Positions 32,881 to 40,661 of a DNA stretch of 64,000 bases are shown in pieces. The notes beneath the pieces are model-generated. The model saw only the letters and a list, made by a program, of their open reading frames with translations. It ran no database searches and had not been told where the DNA came from. The DNA lies in NCBI RefSeq assembly GCF_041583835.1, contig NZ_JBFHFC010000002.1, forward strand, positions 1 through 64,000. The letters run 5' to 3'. The DNA comes from Thiomicrorhabdus sp041583835. GTDB lineage: Bacteria > Pseudomonadota > Gammaproteobacteria > Thiomicrospirales > Thiomicrospiraceae. The translations under genes were made by a program, and so were the position numbers. Position 1 is the stretch's first letter. Every line of letters begins with the position of its first letter.

Positions 32881-33399
32881 TCAGACGAACTTGATGTAAG
32901 CGTATCCCTGCATTTGTAAATCGATCATACGGGTATAAGCATCGAAAACAATCTTCACGCCGGGCAAGATTTCGTTGGCATTCCAGTGGTGCGCTTTCAT
33001 GGTGACATGGCAAAGCTCCACACTGACGCCGTTATCGATCAGCTCTTTGACAACTTTGGTATTGGGGTTGACGTCAAACGGATTGCCGGTGGCGTTTTGG
33101 TAACCCTCATCCTTGAGTAGCCAAAATCCGGCTGCGCCATGCACGACCAGACTGATATGTACTTGGTTTAAAGGGACGTTCTGCTTTTTATAGGCTTCAA
33201 TCAGACCTCTGGCGTAAAACAGAGCTTTACCTATGCCGGCTTCTGTATCGTTTTGATTGATGTCGTAAACGACTTTGATGTCATGCTTTTGTTGCACCTT
33301 GATGATGTCGGGTGCTGCGTAAGCCGTTTCGGAGATTGATAATAAAATGGCGAATGCCACTATCCACTTAAGCGCTTGAAACCTGTTAAACATGAGCAT
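32881..33399 (-). CDS. Exported DsrE/DsrF-like protein
   Basis: The 172-residue protein has a signal peptide ending near TAYA, then a single DsrE-like domain: KVVYDINQNDTEAGIGKALFYARGLI and VSVELCHVTMKAHHWN, with one conserved-looking cysteine near residue 132. DsrE-type domains carry sulfur as persulfide in several sulfur oxidisers, but exported single-domain forms are not well characterised. Coupling to a hemolysin-III gene is not informative. A sulfur-handling role fits the genome but is inference. Confidence 0.75.
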   Translation of the reverse strand: MLMFNRFQALKWIVAFAILLSISETAYAAPDIIKVQQKHDIKVVYDINQNDTEAGIGKALFYARGLIEAYKKQNVPLNQVHISLVVHGAAGFWLLKDEGYQNATGNPFDVNPNTKVVKELIDNGVSVELCHVTMKAHHWNANEILPGVKIVFDAYTRMIDLQMQGYAYIKFV

Positions 33400-33510
33400 T
33401 CTCCTTATGGATGTCTGCCAAATGATGGGCAGGCAAAGGTGAGTGTTTACAGAAATTTCCGATAACCATTAAGCATTCGCTTAATGGTTAAAGCTAAAGT
33501 GTAGCGGTTA

Positions 33511-34215
33511 TTATCGATTTGTTCCAGTCAAAAATGCGAGTATTTCCGACATGAGTTGCTGATTTTTCTGATATTTTTCTTCGGACGCCTCAAGAATAGC
33601 CTGTTCCGACTGAATGTATTTGGCGGGAATTAAATCTTCTCGGTACTGTGTTGCCAGCATTTTGGCCGATTCCGGTGTGGTTTCAATGTGGAACTGCAGT
33701 CCGATCGCCGAATCGCCTAATTGGAAGGCCTGGTTTTTACAAGCTTCGCTGCTGGCCAGCAAAGTGGCGCCTTCCGGAAGGTCAAAGGTTTCGCCGTGCC
33801 AGTGGAACACATCGGTGGAATCCGGGAGTTTGAAAAGTGTTTCATCGGTGCTGATAACCGAATGTACCGGGAACCATCCAATCTCTTTATGTTCGCCCGG
33901 GTAGACGTTTGCGCCCATGGCACTGACGATCAATTGCGACCCCAAACAAATACCTAAAACCGGTTTACCGGCTTGAATGTAGCGTCTCAGCCACTCTTTT
34001 TCAGGGGCAAGCCAAGCGAGTGTTTCTTCGTCGTTGACGCTCATCGGCCCACCCATCAAAATTAAAAGGTCGATCTCGTCAATGTTCGGTAATTCAACCG
34101 AATCGTCTGATTCAAATATACGTGTATTGGTAATATCGTAACCCGCAGAAACCAACCATGGTTCGATTCCGGCCAAGTCCTCAAGTGGATCGTGCTGTAT
34201 AAAATGCGCGCGCAT
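33511..34215 (-). CDS. Class I glutamine amidotransferase (GMP synthase-like)
   Basis: The 234-residue protein is a free-standing GATase domain. The nucleophile elbow is GICLGSQL (Cys near 92) and the catalytic His-x-Glu is in QFHIETTPE (about 176). It also has the oxyanion-strand LILMGGPMSVNDEE. Such stand-alone proteins can act as gamma-glutamyl hydrolases or ammonia donors; GMP synthesis itself needs an ATPase domain not present here. The partner or substrate is unknown. Confidence 0.85.
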   Translation of the reverse strand: MRAHFIQHDPLEDLAGIEPWLVSAGYDITNTRIFESDDSVELPNIDEIDLLILMGGPMSVNDEETLAWLAPEKEWLRRYIQAGKPVLGICLGSQLIVSAMGANVYPGEHKEIGWFPVHSVISTDETLFKLPDSTDVFHWHGETFDLPEGATLLASSEACKNQAFQLGDSAIGLQFHIETTPESAKMLATQYREDLIPAKYIQSEQAILEASEEKYQKNQQLMSEILAFLTGTNR

Positions 34216-34329
34216 GAATTATCCTTCGTTATAAGTGTTCTTTTAGGGAATAAAAGTTTATTTATTGTAAATAATACACTGGCTCTTTGGAAGAGCAAAC
34301 CGATGGTTTTGAGTTGCAATCTAAGGGAA

Positions 34330-35049
34330 TTACCCTGCTAGGTTGGTAATGTTTTGTACTTCTTCCTTGCTGAGAGTGCGGGATTGACCGGGCGTGAGTT
34401 GAGGGTCGAGAGAAAGGTTGCCGACGGATTGGCGGTGTAGTTTGACGACCGGGTTACGGAAGCGGCCGAACATGCGTTTGATTTGATGGTATTTGCCTTC
34501 GTGTAGCGTGACTAACGCTTCGTAATCCGAAAGGATTTGTAACTGAGCAGGTCGGGTGGTGATGTTTTCATAGGCGAAATACATGCCTTCCTCGAAGGCG
34601 TCAATATAGTCAGCGCTAAGCGGATTTCCAAGTGTGACGTGATAGGTTTTGGGCACCTTGCTTTCGGGCGAAGCTAATAGGGTCGACCAGCGCCCGTCGT
34701 TGGTCAGCAACATCAAGCCGGAGGTGTATCGATCCAGTCGGCCGACCATGTGCAATCCTTCCCGCTCGTCGGGCGGGATTAAATCGAGGATGGTCGGATG
34801 CTGTTCGTCTTTGGTGGCACTGACCACGCCGACGGGTTTGTGAAGCATCAGGTAACGGGGTGTTTTTGCTTGTATCACCTGATCGTCAACGCGGATATGC
34901 GAAAACTCGTCGACCAGTTGCTGGACGTCGTTTGCCGCTAAATTGTCCACCCAAATTCTATTTTGCGCCAGCATCAGTTTGACGTCGCGGCGGTTAATAT
35001 TAAATTGCGCGCTGATAAAACGATCCAGCCGCATACGTTGCCCTGCCAT
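34330..35049 (-). CDS. rsuA: 16S rRNA pseudouridine synthase, RsuA type
   Basis: The 239-residue enzyme has an N-terminal S4 RNA-binding domain (MRLDRFISAQFNINRRDVKLMLAQNRI) and the catalytic motif VGRLDRYTSGLMLLTNDG with the active-site Asp near 102. The opening KPVGVVSATKDEQHPTILDLI is typical of the RsuA branch. It modifies one uridine of 16S rRNA (position 516 in E. coli). ArfB lies just upstream on the same strand. Confidence 0.87.
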   Translation of the reverse strand: MAGQRMRLDRFISAQFNINRRDVKLMLAQNRIWVDNLAANDVQQLVDEFSHIRVDDQVIQAKTPRYLMLHKPVGVVSATKDEQHPTILDLIPPDEREGLHMVGRLDRYTSGLMLLTNDGRWSTLLASPESKVPKTYHVTLGNPLSADYIDAFEEGMYFAYENITTRPAQLQILSDYEALVTLHEGKYHQIKRMFGRFRNPVVKLHRQSVGNLSLDPQLTPGQSRTLSKEEVQNITNLAG

Positions 35050-35076
35050 ATATTCAATCTTCCCGATTCAAAGGCA

Positions 35077-35490
35077 TTAATCCAATACCTTGCTACGCAG
35101 GGCTTTGATTTGGCCGCGTTTGGTTTTGCTGTCCATGCGTCTCTTTTGAGAGTTTCGTGTCGGCTTGGTTGCGTGTCTCACTTTATGTACCACCGATACG
35201 CTTTTGATGAGGGTTTGCAGGCGTTGCAAGGCGTCTTCTCGATTCGCGTCTTGAGTGCGGAATTGCTGGGCTTTAATGACGATGATGCCGTCTTTGGTAA
35301 TGCGGGAATCTTTCAGGTTCAGCAGGCGTTGTTTATAGAAATCCGGTAACGAAGAAGCATTGATATCAAAACGTAAATGGATAGCGGAAGCGACTTTATT
35401 CACATTCTGTCCACCGGCGCCTTGCGAACGGATTGCGGTCAGTTCGATTTCATTGTCCGGAATGGAAACGTTGCTAGAGATAATGAGCAA
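35077..35490 (-). CDS. arfB: Alternative ribosome-rescue factor / peptidyl-tRNA hydrolase ArfB
   Basis: The 137-residue protein has the GGQ motif (RSQGAGGQNVNKVASAIHLRF, about 23-43) that releases the nascent chain, and a basic C-terminal tail (RRMDSKTKRGQIKALRSK) that enters the empty mRNA channel of stalled ribosomes. It rescues non-stop ribosomes without tmRNA. Length matches E. coli ArfB (YaeJ). It lies 27 bases upstream of rsuA, so the pair may share a transcript. Confidence 0.92.
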   Translation of the reverse strand: MLIISSNVSIPDNEIELTAIRSQGAGGQNVNKVASAIHLRFDINASSLPDFYKQRLLNLKDSRITKDGIIVIKAQQFRTQDANREDALQRLQTLIKSVSVVHKVRHATKPTRNSQKRRMDSKTKRGQIKALRSKVLD

Positions 35491-35654
35491 AACAGTCCGC
35501 CTTTTGCGTTCGCCGCGAATAAATTATTGGGTGTGTAAATGTTCATTATCCCATTAAGCGCGGTAGCGATTCAAACTCCAAGCCAAACGGTTTGTTCGGC
35601 TTGGCAAATAATTTATAAGCGGCGGTTTTATCTAGGCAGGAGCAGATCGGATAA

Positions 35655-36488
35655 TTAACTGTTTTCCGGATGCATTTCGGTGCGCCGGATCTTTTCCTGG
35701 CGATACATGACATAACCGGCGATGGCGACGGCCAGGCTGACTAATAAGACGATTAGGGTAGCCAGAGCATTGATTTGTGGGCTGACCCCTAAACGCACGC
35801 TGGAATAAACCACCATCGGCAAGGTTGTGGAACCGGGACCGGAAACGAAACTGGCGACGACCAGATCGTCAAGCGATAGGGTAAAAGCCAATAGCCAGCC
35901 AGCCATCAATGCGGGGGCGATGATGGGCAGCGTGATGGTTAAAAACACTTTGACCGGGCGGGCGCCCAAGTCCATCGCGGCTTCTTCCAAACTACGGTCT
36001 AAATGCGCGATACGCGAGCGAACCACGACGGTAACATAAGCCATCGAAAAGGTCATGTGAGCCAGAATAATGGTGGTTTGTCCGCGGCCTTCCGGCCAGC
36101 CAAGCCATTCGCTCATTGCGACAAACAGCAGTAGCAGTGAAAGACCGATAATCACTTCCGGCATGACCAAGGGAGCGGCGACCATGATTTCTAAAAGGTT
36201 TCGTCCGCGAAAACGGCGAAAACGTACCAGTGCCAGAGCGGCCAAAGTTCCCAGTACGACTGCGAAGCTGGCGCTGATTGCGGCGATTTTGATACTTAGC
36301 CAAGCGGCATCCAGAATTTGTTGGTTGTGCAACAATTCGCCGTACCATTTGGTGCTCCAGCCGCCCCAGACGGTGACCAGACGACTTTCGTTAAAGGAGT
36401 AGATGATCAGGCTGATAATCGGTCCGTACAGAAACGCATAACCGAAGACCAGCAGTGTCATTAAGAGAGGAAAACGACTTTTTATCAT
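35655..36488 (-). CDS. potC: Spermidine/putrescine ABC transporter permease PotC
   Basis: The 277-residue protein has six membrane helices and the EAA loop EEAAMDLGARPVKVFLTITLP (about 165-185) that docks on the ATPase. It is the second permease of the polyamine importer. Its start overlaps the potB stop by four bases. An inverted repeat, CCAAGCC (35578-35584) with GGCTTGG (35598-35604), lies 50-77 bases past its stop; with no T run it is at best a weak terminator. Confidence 0.9.
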   Translation of the reverse strand: MIKSRFPLLMTLLVFGYAFLYGPIISLIIYSFNESRLVTVWGGWSTKWYGELLHNQQILDAAWLSIKIAAISASFAVVLGTLAALALVRFRRFRGRNLLEIMVAAPLVMPEVIIGLSLLLLFVAMSEWLGWPEGRGQTTIILAHMTFSMAYVTVVVRSRIAHLDRSLEEAAMDLGARPVKVFLTITLPIIAPALMAGWLLAFTLSLDDLVVASFVSGPGSTTLPMVVYSSVRLGVSPQINALATLIVLLVSLAVAIAGYVMYRQEKIRRTEMHPENS

Positions 36489-37405
36489 TGCTGTTTTTCC
36501 TCCTGACGTCGTTCATAGTATTGCCACAAAATAAACGGAACGATCAATACCAGCAGCAGTACCGCCGCCAAAGCGGAAGCGACCGGCCAGTCTTTGTTGC
36601 TGAAGAATTCTGTCCACATGAGTTTGCCGATCATCAAAGTGTTGGGGCCGCCGAGCAGGTCGGGAATGACGAATTCGCCCATCACGGGAATGAAAACCAG
36701 CATGGCGCCGGCGATAATGCCCGGCATCGACAGCGGCAGGGTAATGGTGACGAACTGTTTCCAAGGCTTGCATCCCAGGTCGGCTGCGGCTTCAAGCAGT
36801 GAGTTGTCCATGCGGATCAGTGTGGCGTATAGCGGCAAGATCACAAACGGCAGGTAAGAGTAGATGATGCCGATATAGATGGCGATCGGTGTATACAGGA
36901 TTTCCAAAGGTTGGTCGATGATCCCCAGCCACATCAAAGCGTTATTAAACAGTCCGTTGTTTTTCAGGATGCCGATCCATGCATAGACCCGGATTAGGAA
37001 CGAAGTCCAGAACGGTAAAATAATCAGCATCAGCAGAGGCAAACGCCAGTGCTGAGGTGCTTTGGCGATGGCGTAGGCCATCGGGTAACCGACTATAAGG
37101 GTTAACAGCGTGGAAATTGTAGCGACAGTAATCGAATTCTTGATGGCGTTGAGGTAAAGCGGATCTTCAAACAGCAATAGATAGTTGCTGAAATTGACGA
37201 CCAGCGTCACTACCCCGTCTTCGACCGTACGAATAAACGGTAAATAAGGGGGCTGCATCAAGGCGCCTTCCGAAAGACTGATCTTGAGGATGAATAAGAA
37301 CGGCAGTAGGAAAAACAGCGCCAACCAGAACCAAGGTAAGCCGATAATGCCGACTTTACCCCAGTTACGCTGGCGGAACCACTGAGTCAATTGCATCCTT
37401 GTCAC
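36485..37405 (-). CDS. potB: Spermidine/putrescine ABC transporter permease PotB
   Basis: The 306-residue protein has six membrane helices and the EAA loop LEAAADLGCKPWKQFVTITLP (about 218-238). It is the first permease subunit of the polyamine importer. It overlaps both potA upstream and potC downstream by four bases, so potA-potB-potC are translationally coupled. No anomaly seen. Confidence 0.9.
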   Translation of the reverse strand: MTRMQLTQWFRQRNWGKVGIIGLPWFWLALFFLLPFLFILKISLSEGALMQPPYLPFIRTVEDGVVTLVVNFSNYLLLFEDPLYLNAIKNSITVATISTLLTLIVGYPMAYAIAKAPQHWRLPLLMLIILPFWTSFLIRVYAWIGILKNNGLFNNALMWLGIIDQPLEILYTPIAIYIGIIYSYLPFVILPLYATLIRMDNSLLEAAADLGCKPWKQFVTITLPLSMPGIIAGAMLVFIPVMGEFVIPDLLGGPNTLMIGKLMWTEFFSNKDWPVASALAAVLLLVLIVPFILWQYYERRQEEKQQ

Positions 37406-38538
37406 TCCACTAACAGGCTACAGGAGTTGGCGTGCCACGACAGGCAAACCGATTCATCCCAGCTTAAAGGCTGTTCTGCCAGTGCTTGTACGTTTGACTG
37501 AGTGAATTGGATGCGTTTTCCCGTCGGTAAATCGGCATGGTAAATCGAGACATCGCCCAAATAGGCGATCTCTTTGATAACGCCTCTAATCTGATTAGGT
37601 TGTTCGTTTGTACAGGAGATGACCTGTAGTTTTTCGGGACGAACTGCGACTGTGACCGCCATTCCGGCCACCAACGGTTGGGAGTGGCGTACCAACAGTT
37701 GCCCGCCGGCTTCTTCGGATTCAATCAACACTTGGTCGTCGTGCTGTGAAGTGACGGTACCGTTGAAAAGATTGATCAGACCGATGAAGTCGGCGGCATA
37801 GCGGGATGACGGGTATTCGTACATTCTTCGCGGTGTGTCGACCTGCATGACACGGCCGTCGCGCATCAAGGCGATACGCGACGACATGGTCATGGCCTCT
37901 TCCTGATCGTGAGTGACGACAATGAACGTAATTCCTAATCGTTCTTGAATGTTCACGAGCTCGAACTGGGTCTGTTCACGTAGTTTTTTATCCAAAGCCC
38001 CCAGAGGTTCGTCCAGTAGCAGAATTTTAGGGTGCTTCGCCAGTGAACGAGCCAAAGCGACGCGCTGTTTTTGTCCGCCGGATAGTTGGTGCGGTTTGCG
38101 TTTTGCGAGGTTATCAATCTGTACCAGGTGCATCATCTCGCGCACGCGCTCGATGCGTTCCGACTTAGGCATGTTTTCTTGCTTTAAGCCGAAGGCGATG
38201 TTGTCTTCCACACTCATGTGCGGGAACAGCGCATAGGATTGCAGCATGATATTCAACGGGCGTTGGTAAGGCGGTAGATGGGTGACATCCTGACCGTCAA
38301 GATAGATACGACCCGAGGTCGGTAAGTCAAAACCGGCCAGTAATCTCAGCAGGGTACTTTTCCCGCAACCGGATGCGCCGAGTAACGAAAAGAACTCGCC
38401 CGGATAGATTTTCAGACTGACGTCGTCAACGGCGTATAAATCACCGTAGGTTTTGGTGACCTTGTCAATCTGAATAATCGGCTCATTTTCGGAAGCGTCG
38501 ACTTCGGCAAACGGCTTGTTGTGATCCTGCATGGACAT
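37402..38538 (-). CDS. potA: Spermidine/putrescine ABC transporter ATPase PotA
   Basis: The 378-residue ATPase shows Walker A GASGCGKST (about 54-62), signature LSGGQKQRV (about 153) and Walker B ILLLDEPLGALD (about 172). The C-terminal TOBE region (about 300-378) matches PotA. It drives import of putrescine or spermidine captured by PotD. The gene is 92 bases after potD, behind a terminator-like hairpin, and overlaps potB by four bases. Confidence 0.92.
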   Translation of the reverse strand: MSMQDHNKPFAEVDASENEPIIQIDKVTKTYGDLYAVDDVSLKIYPGEFFSLLGASGCGKSTLLRLLAGFDLPTSGRIYLDGQDVTHLPPYQRPLNIMLQSYALFPHMSVEDNIAFGLKQENMPKSERIERVREMMHLVQIDNLAKRKPHQLSGGQKQRVALARSLAKHPKILLLDEPLGALDKKLREQTQFELVNIQERLGITFIVVTHDQEEAMTMSSRIALMRDGRVMQVDTPRRMYEYPSSRYAADFIGLINLFNGTVTSQHDDQVLIESEEAGGQLLVRHSQPLVAGMAVTVAVRPEKLQVISCTNEQPNQIRGVIKEIAYLGDVSIYHADLPTGKRIQFTQSNVQALAEQPLSWDESVCLSWHANSCSLLVE

Positions 38539-38573
38539 ACCTTGGATGAAAAAAATGAAAATTGAAGTGGTTA

Positions 38574-38619
38574 TTAAAAACCCGCCGAGAGGTTCAATTA
38601 AATCTCTAAGGCGGGTTGA
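38574..38619 (-). terminator. Terminator-like hairpin between potD and potA
   Basis: On the reverse strand AACCCGCC and GGCGGGTT pair, extended by inner GAGA/TCTC pairing, and are followed by TTTTAAT. It lies just after the potD stop. Read-through must occur for potABC to be expressed from the same promoter, so it probably sets the ratio of PotD to the membrane complex. Confidence 0.75.
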
Positions 38620-38629
38620 TCAAAGCGGG

Positions 38630-39733
38630 TTATTGACCGGTTTTGACGCGTGTCCAAGCACGGTTCATCTCTCTGGTCTGCTTGTCTGTCGGGGTGTTCA
38701 ATACCATGAAATGATCACGCGTAGTTTGCGGCGGGTAAATGCCCGGATCGTTACGAACCTCTTCATCCAATAAAGCAGTGGCTTTGCTATTGGCATTCGC
38801 ATAAGCGACGTAATTGGAAATAGGCGCAATCACCTTAGGGTCTAACAGGTAGTTAATGAACGTATGAGCGGCTTTCGGATTTGGCGCGTCGGCCGGAATC
38901 ACCATAACGTCTGTCCATACAACCGCACCTTCGGCAGGAACCAAATAAGCGATTTCGACACCGTTTTTAGCTTCGTCGGCACGGTCTCTGGCTTGCAGAA
39001 TGTCTCCCGAGTAGCCTTGAGCGACACACAAGTCACCGTTAGCCAAATCGTTAATGTATTGCGACGAGTGGAAATAACGGATGTTAGGACGTACGGCCAT
39101 TACGGTATTGACGGCATTTTTGATTGACTGTTTGCTGAAGTCGTTTGGTGACTCGCCCTTATAGGCGTGAGCGGCAGCGAAGACTTCGGTTACGTCATCC
39201 ATTAAAGAAACGCCGCAGGTAGCCAGTTTAGAAACCACTGCCGGATCAAATAATAGGCGCCAGTTGTCTAACGGAAAATCGTCTCCGAGAATCGCTTTGA
39301 CTTTTTTGACATTGATACCGATTCCGGTGGTTCCCCACATATAAGGCACCGCATAAGCGTTGCCCGGATCGATGTCCGCCAACGATTTCATGATGTCAGG
39401 ATCCAGATTGGCGTAATTGCTCAATTCGGCTTTATCCAGTTTTTGGTACAGACCGGCTTTGATGTGGCGCTCGACAAAAGGGCGGGCGGTCGGAAAAATC
39501 AGGTCGTAACCGCTTTTACCTGCCAATAGTTTGGCTTCCAGGACTTCGTTGGAATCGTAAACATCGTAGACCACTTTGATACCGGTTTTAGCTTCAAAAT
39601 TGGCCAGAGTTTCGTCTGTGATGTAGTCGGACCAGTTATATACATGAAGTTCTTCTTGAGCTTGAGCTGAAAAGCTGAAGCCAAGCATGAAGGCGGTAAT
39701 AAATGCGTTAAATGGTAAAAGCCAGTGTTTCAT
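38630..39733 (-). CDS. potD: Spermidine/putrescine-binding periplasmic protein PotD/PotF
   Basis: The 367-residue protein starts at ATG 39733 (MKHWLLPFNAF), chosen because GGAG lies nine bases upstream and it opens the signal peptide ending SAQA; more upstream starts add non-signal residues. The mature form has the typical HVYNWSDYITDETLANFEAKTG and VPYMWGTTGIGINVKKV. It binds polyamines in the periplasm; W and D/E residues of the pocket are kept as far as I can see. It is first in the potD-ABC order, the reverse of the E. coli potABCD order. Confidence 0.9.
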   Translation of the reverse strand: MKHWLLPFNAFITAFMLGFSFSAQAQEELHVYNWSDYITDETLANFEAKTGIKVVYDVYDSNEVLEAKLLAGKSGYDLIFPTARPFVERHIKAGLYQKLDKAELSNYANLDPDIMKSLADIDPGNAYAVPYMWGTTGIGINVKKVKAILGDDFPLDNWRLLFDPAVVSKLATCGVSLMDDVTEVFAAAHAYKGESPNDFSKQSIKNAVNTVMAVRPNIRYFHSSQYINDLANGDLCVAQGYSGDILQARDRADEAKNGVEIAYLVPAEGAVVWTDVMVIPADAPNPKAAHTFINYLLDPKVIAPISNYVAYANANSKATALLDEEVRNDPGIYPPQTTRDHFMVLNTPTDKQTREMNRAWTRVKTGQ

Positions 39734-40142
39734 TTGCATATTCTCCGAAAGAAGAAAAAATAACTGGAAAAGCTCCAGTATCAAGTGGTTGTTGTTTGAT
39801 ATCGGGAAGTCCGGATAACAAGCGAACTGTATCGAATTTTTTTGTAAAACTAAAGATATTTTTTATGGTTTTTTACCACGCTTCAACAATGCCCAATCCT
39901 TTGATTTGACGAAGGCGGATTAATGCACTCGGGATTCGGTAAGTGTACGCCAAGACGCAGTTGAAAATCAGTGGTAAATTGCATGATTTTTTTATCGTAT
40001 GTCTGTGTCGATTCATGAGCGGATTGCGCCGACACGGACTGCCGAAATCGTATTTTGGTGTAGAATAGTTTTAATTTTGTTTAACCGGTCTACGTCGTCG
40101 GTTAAAGTCAGTTAATAGTATCAAGAGCAAAGGAAAAACGCG
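39734..40142. other. Intergenic region upstream of potD and dut, with an inverted repeat
   Basis: The two genes are divergent. TTTAACCG (40080-40087) and CGGTTAAA (40099-40106) form an 8-base inverted repeat around an 11-base centre, 37 bases or more before the dut start, with a TAGAAT (40061-40066) just upstream that could be the -10. It could be an operator or a 5' leader hairpin. The rest shows no gene. Confidence 0.45.
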
Positions 40143-40604
40143 ATGACCATGCAAGTCCAATACAAAATTTTAGACCCACGTTTAGGCAAAGAGATTGAAA
40201 TGCCGCATTACGGCACGGCAGGCTCGGCCGGTTTGGATCTGCGCGCTTGTATTGACGAAGACATGACGATCGAACCGGGACAGACGGTATTGATTCCGAC
40301 CGGTATGGCGATTCACTTGGATGATCCGGGGTTGGCGGCGATGTTATTGCCGCGTTCCGGACTGGGTCATAAGCACGGGATTGTGTTGGGTAACTTGGTC
40401 GGGTTGATCGATTCCGATTATCAAGGGCCTTTGATGGTGTCTTGTTGGAACCGCAGTAATACGGCTTATAAGGTCGAAGTTGGCGAGCGCATTGCACAGA
40501 TGGTGATTGTTCCCGTGATTCAACCGGTGTTTACTCAGGTTGAAGAGTTCGGCGATGCGACGGAACGCGGAGAGGGCGGTTTCGGGCATACCGGCACGAA
40601 ATGA
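40143..40604 (+). CDS. dut: Deoxyuridine 5'-triphosphate nucleotidohydrolase
   Basis: The 153-residue trimeric enzyme hydrolyses dUTP to dUMP, keeping uracil out of DNA and feeding dTMP synthesis. All five dUTPase motifs can be seen: AGSAGLDLRA, PRSGLGHKHGI, GNLVGLIDSDYQG, ERIAQMVIV and ERGEGGFGHTG. AAAGGAAA precedes the start. In E. coli and Pseudomonas dut is directly next to coaBC; here 13 kb lies between. Confidence 0.96.
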   Translation: MTMQVQYKILDPRLGKEIEMPHYGTAGSAGLDLRACIDEDMTIEPGQTVLIPTGMAIHLDDPGLAAMLLPRSGLGHKHGIVLGNLVGLIDSDYQGPLMVSCWNRSNTAYKVEVGERIAQMVIVPVIQPVFTQVEEFGDATERGEGGFGHTGTK

Positions 40605-40631
40605 TCTGTTGAAATATCGATTTTCATGCAT

Positions 40632-40661
40632 AAAAAATCCGGCTATATTGCCGGTTTTTTT
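40632..40661 (+). terminator. Bidirectional terminator between dut and the GGDEF-EAL gene
   Basis: AAAAAATCCGGC pairs with GCCGGTTTTTT around TATATT, with A and T runs on the two sides. It serves the convergent dut and GGDEF-EAL genes. Confidence 0.88.
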
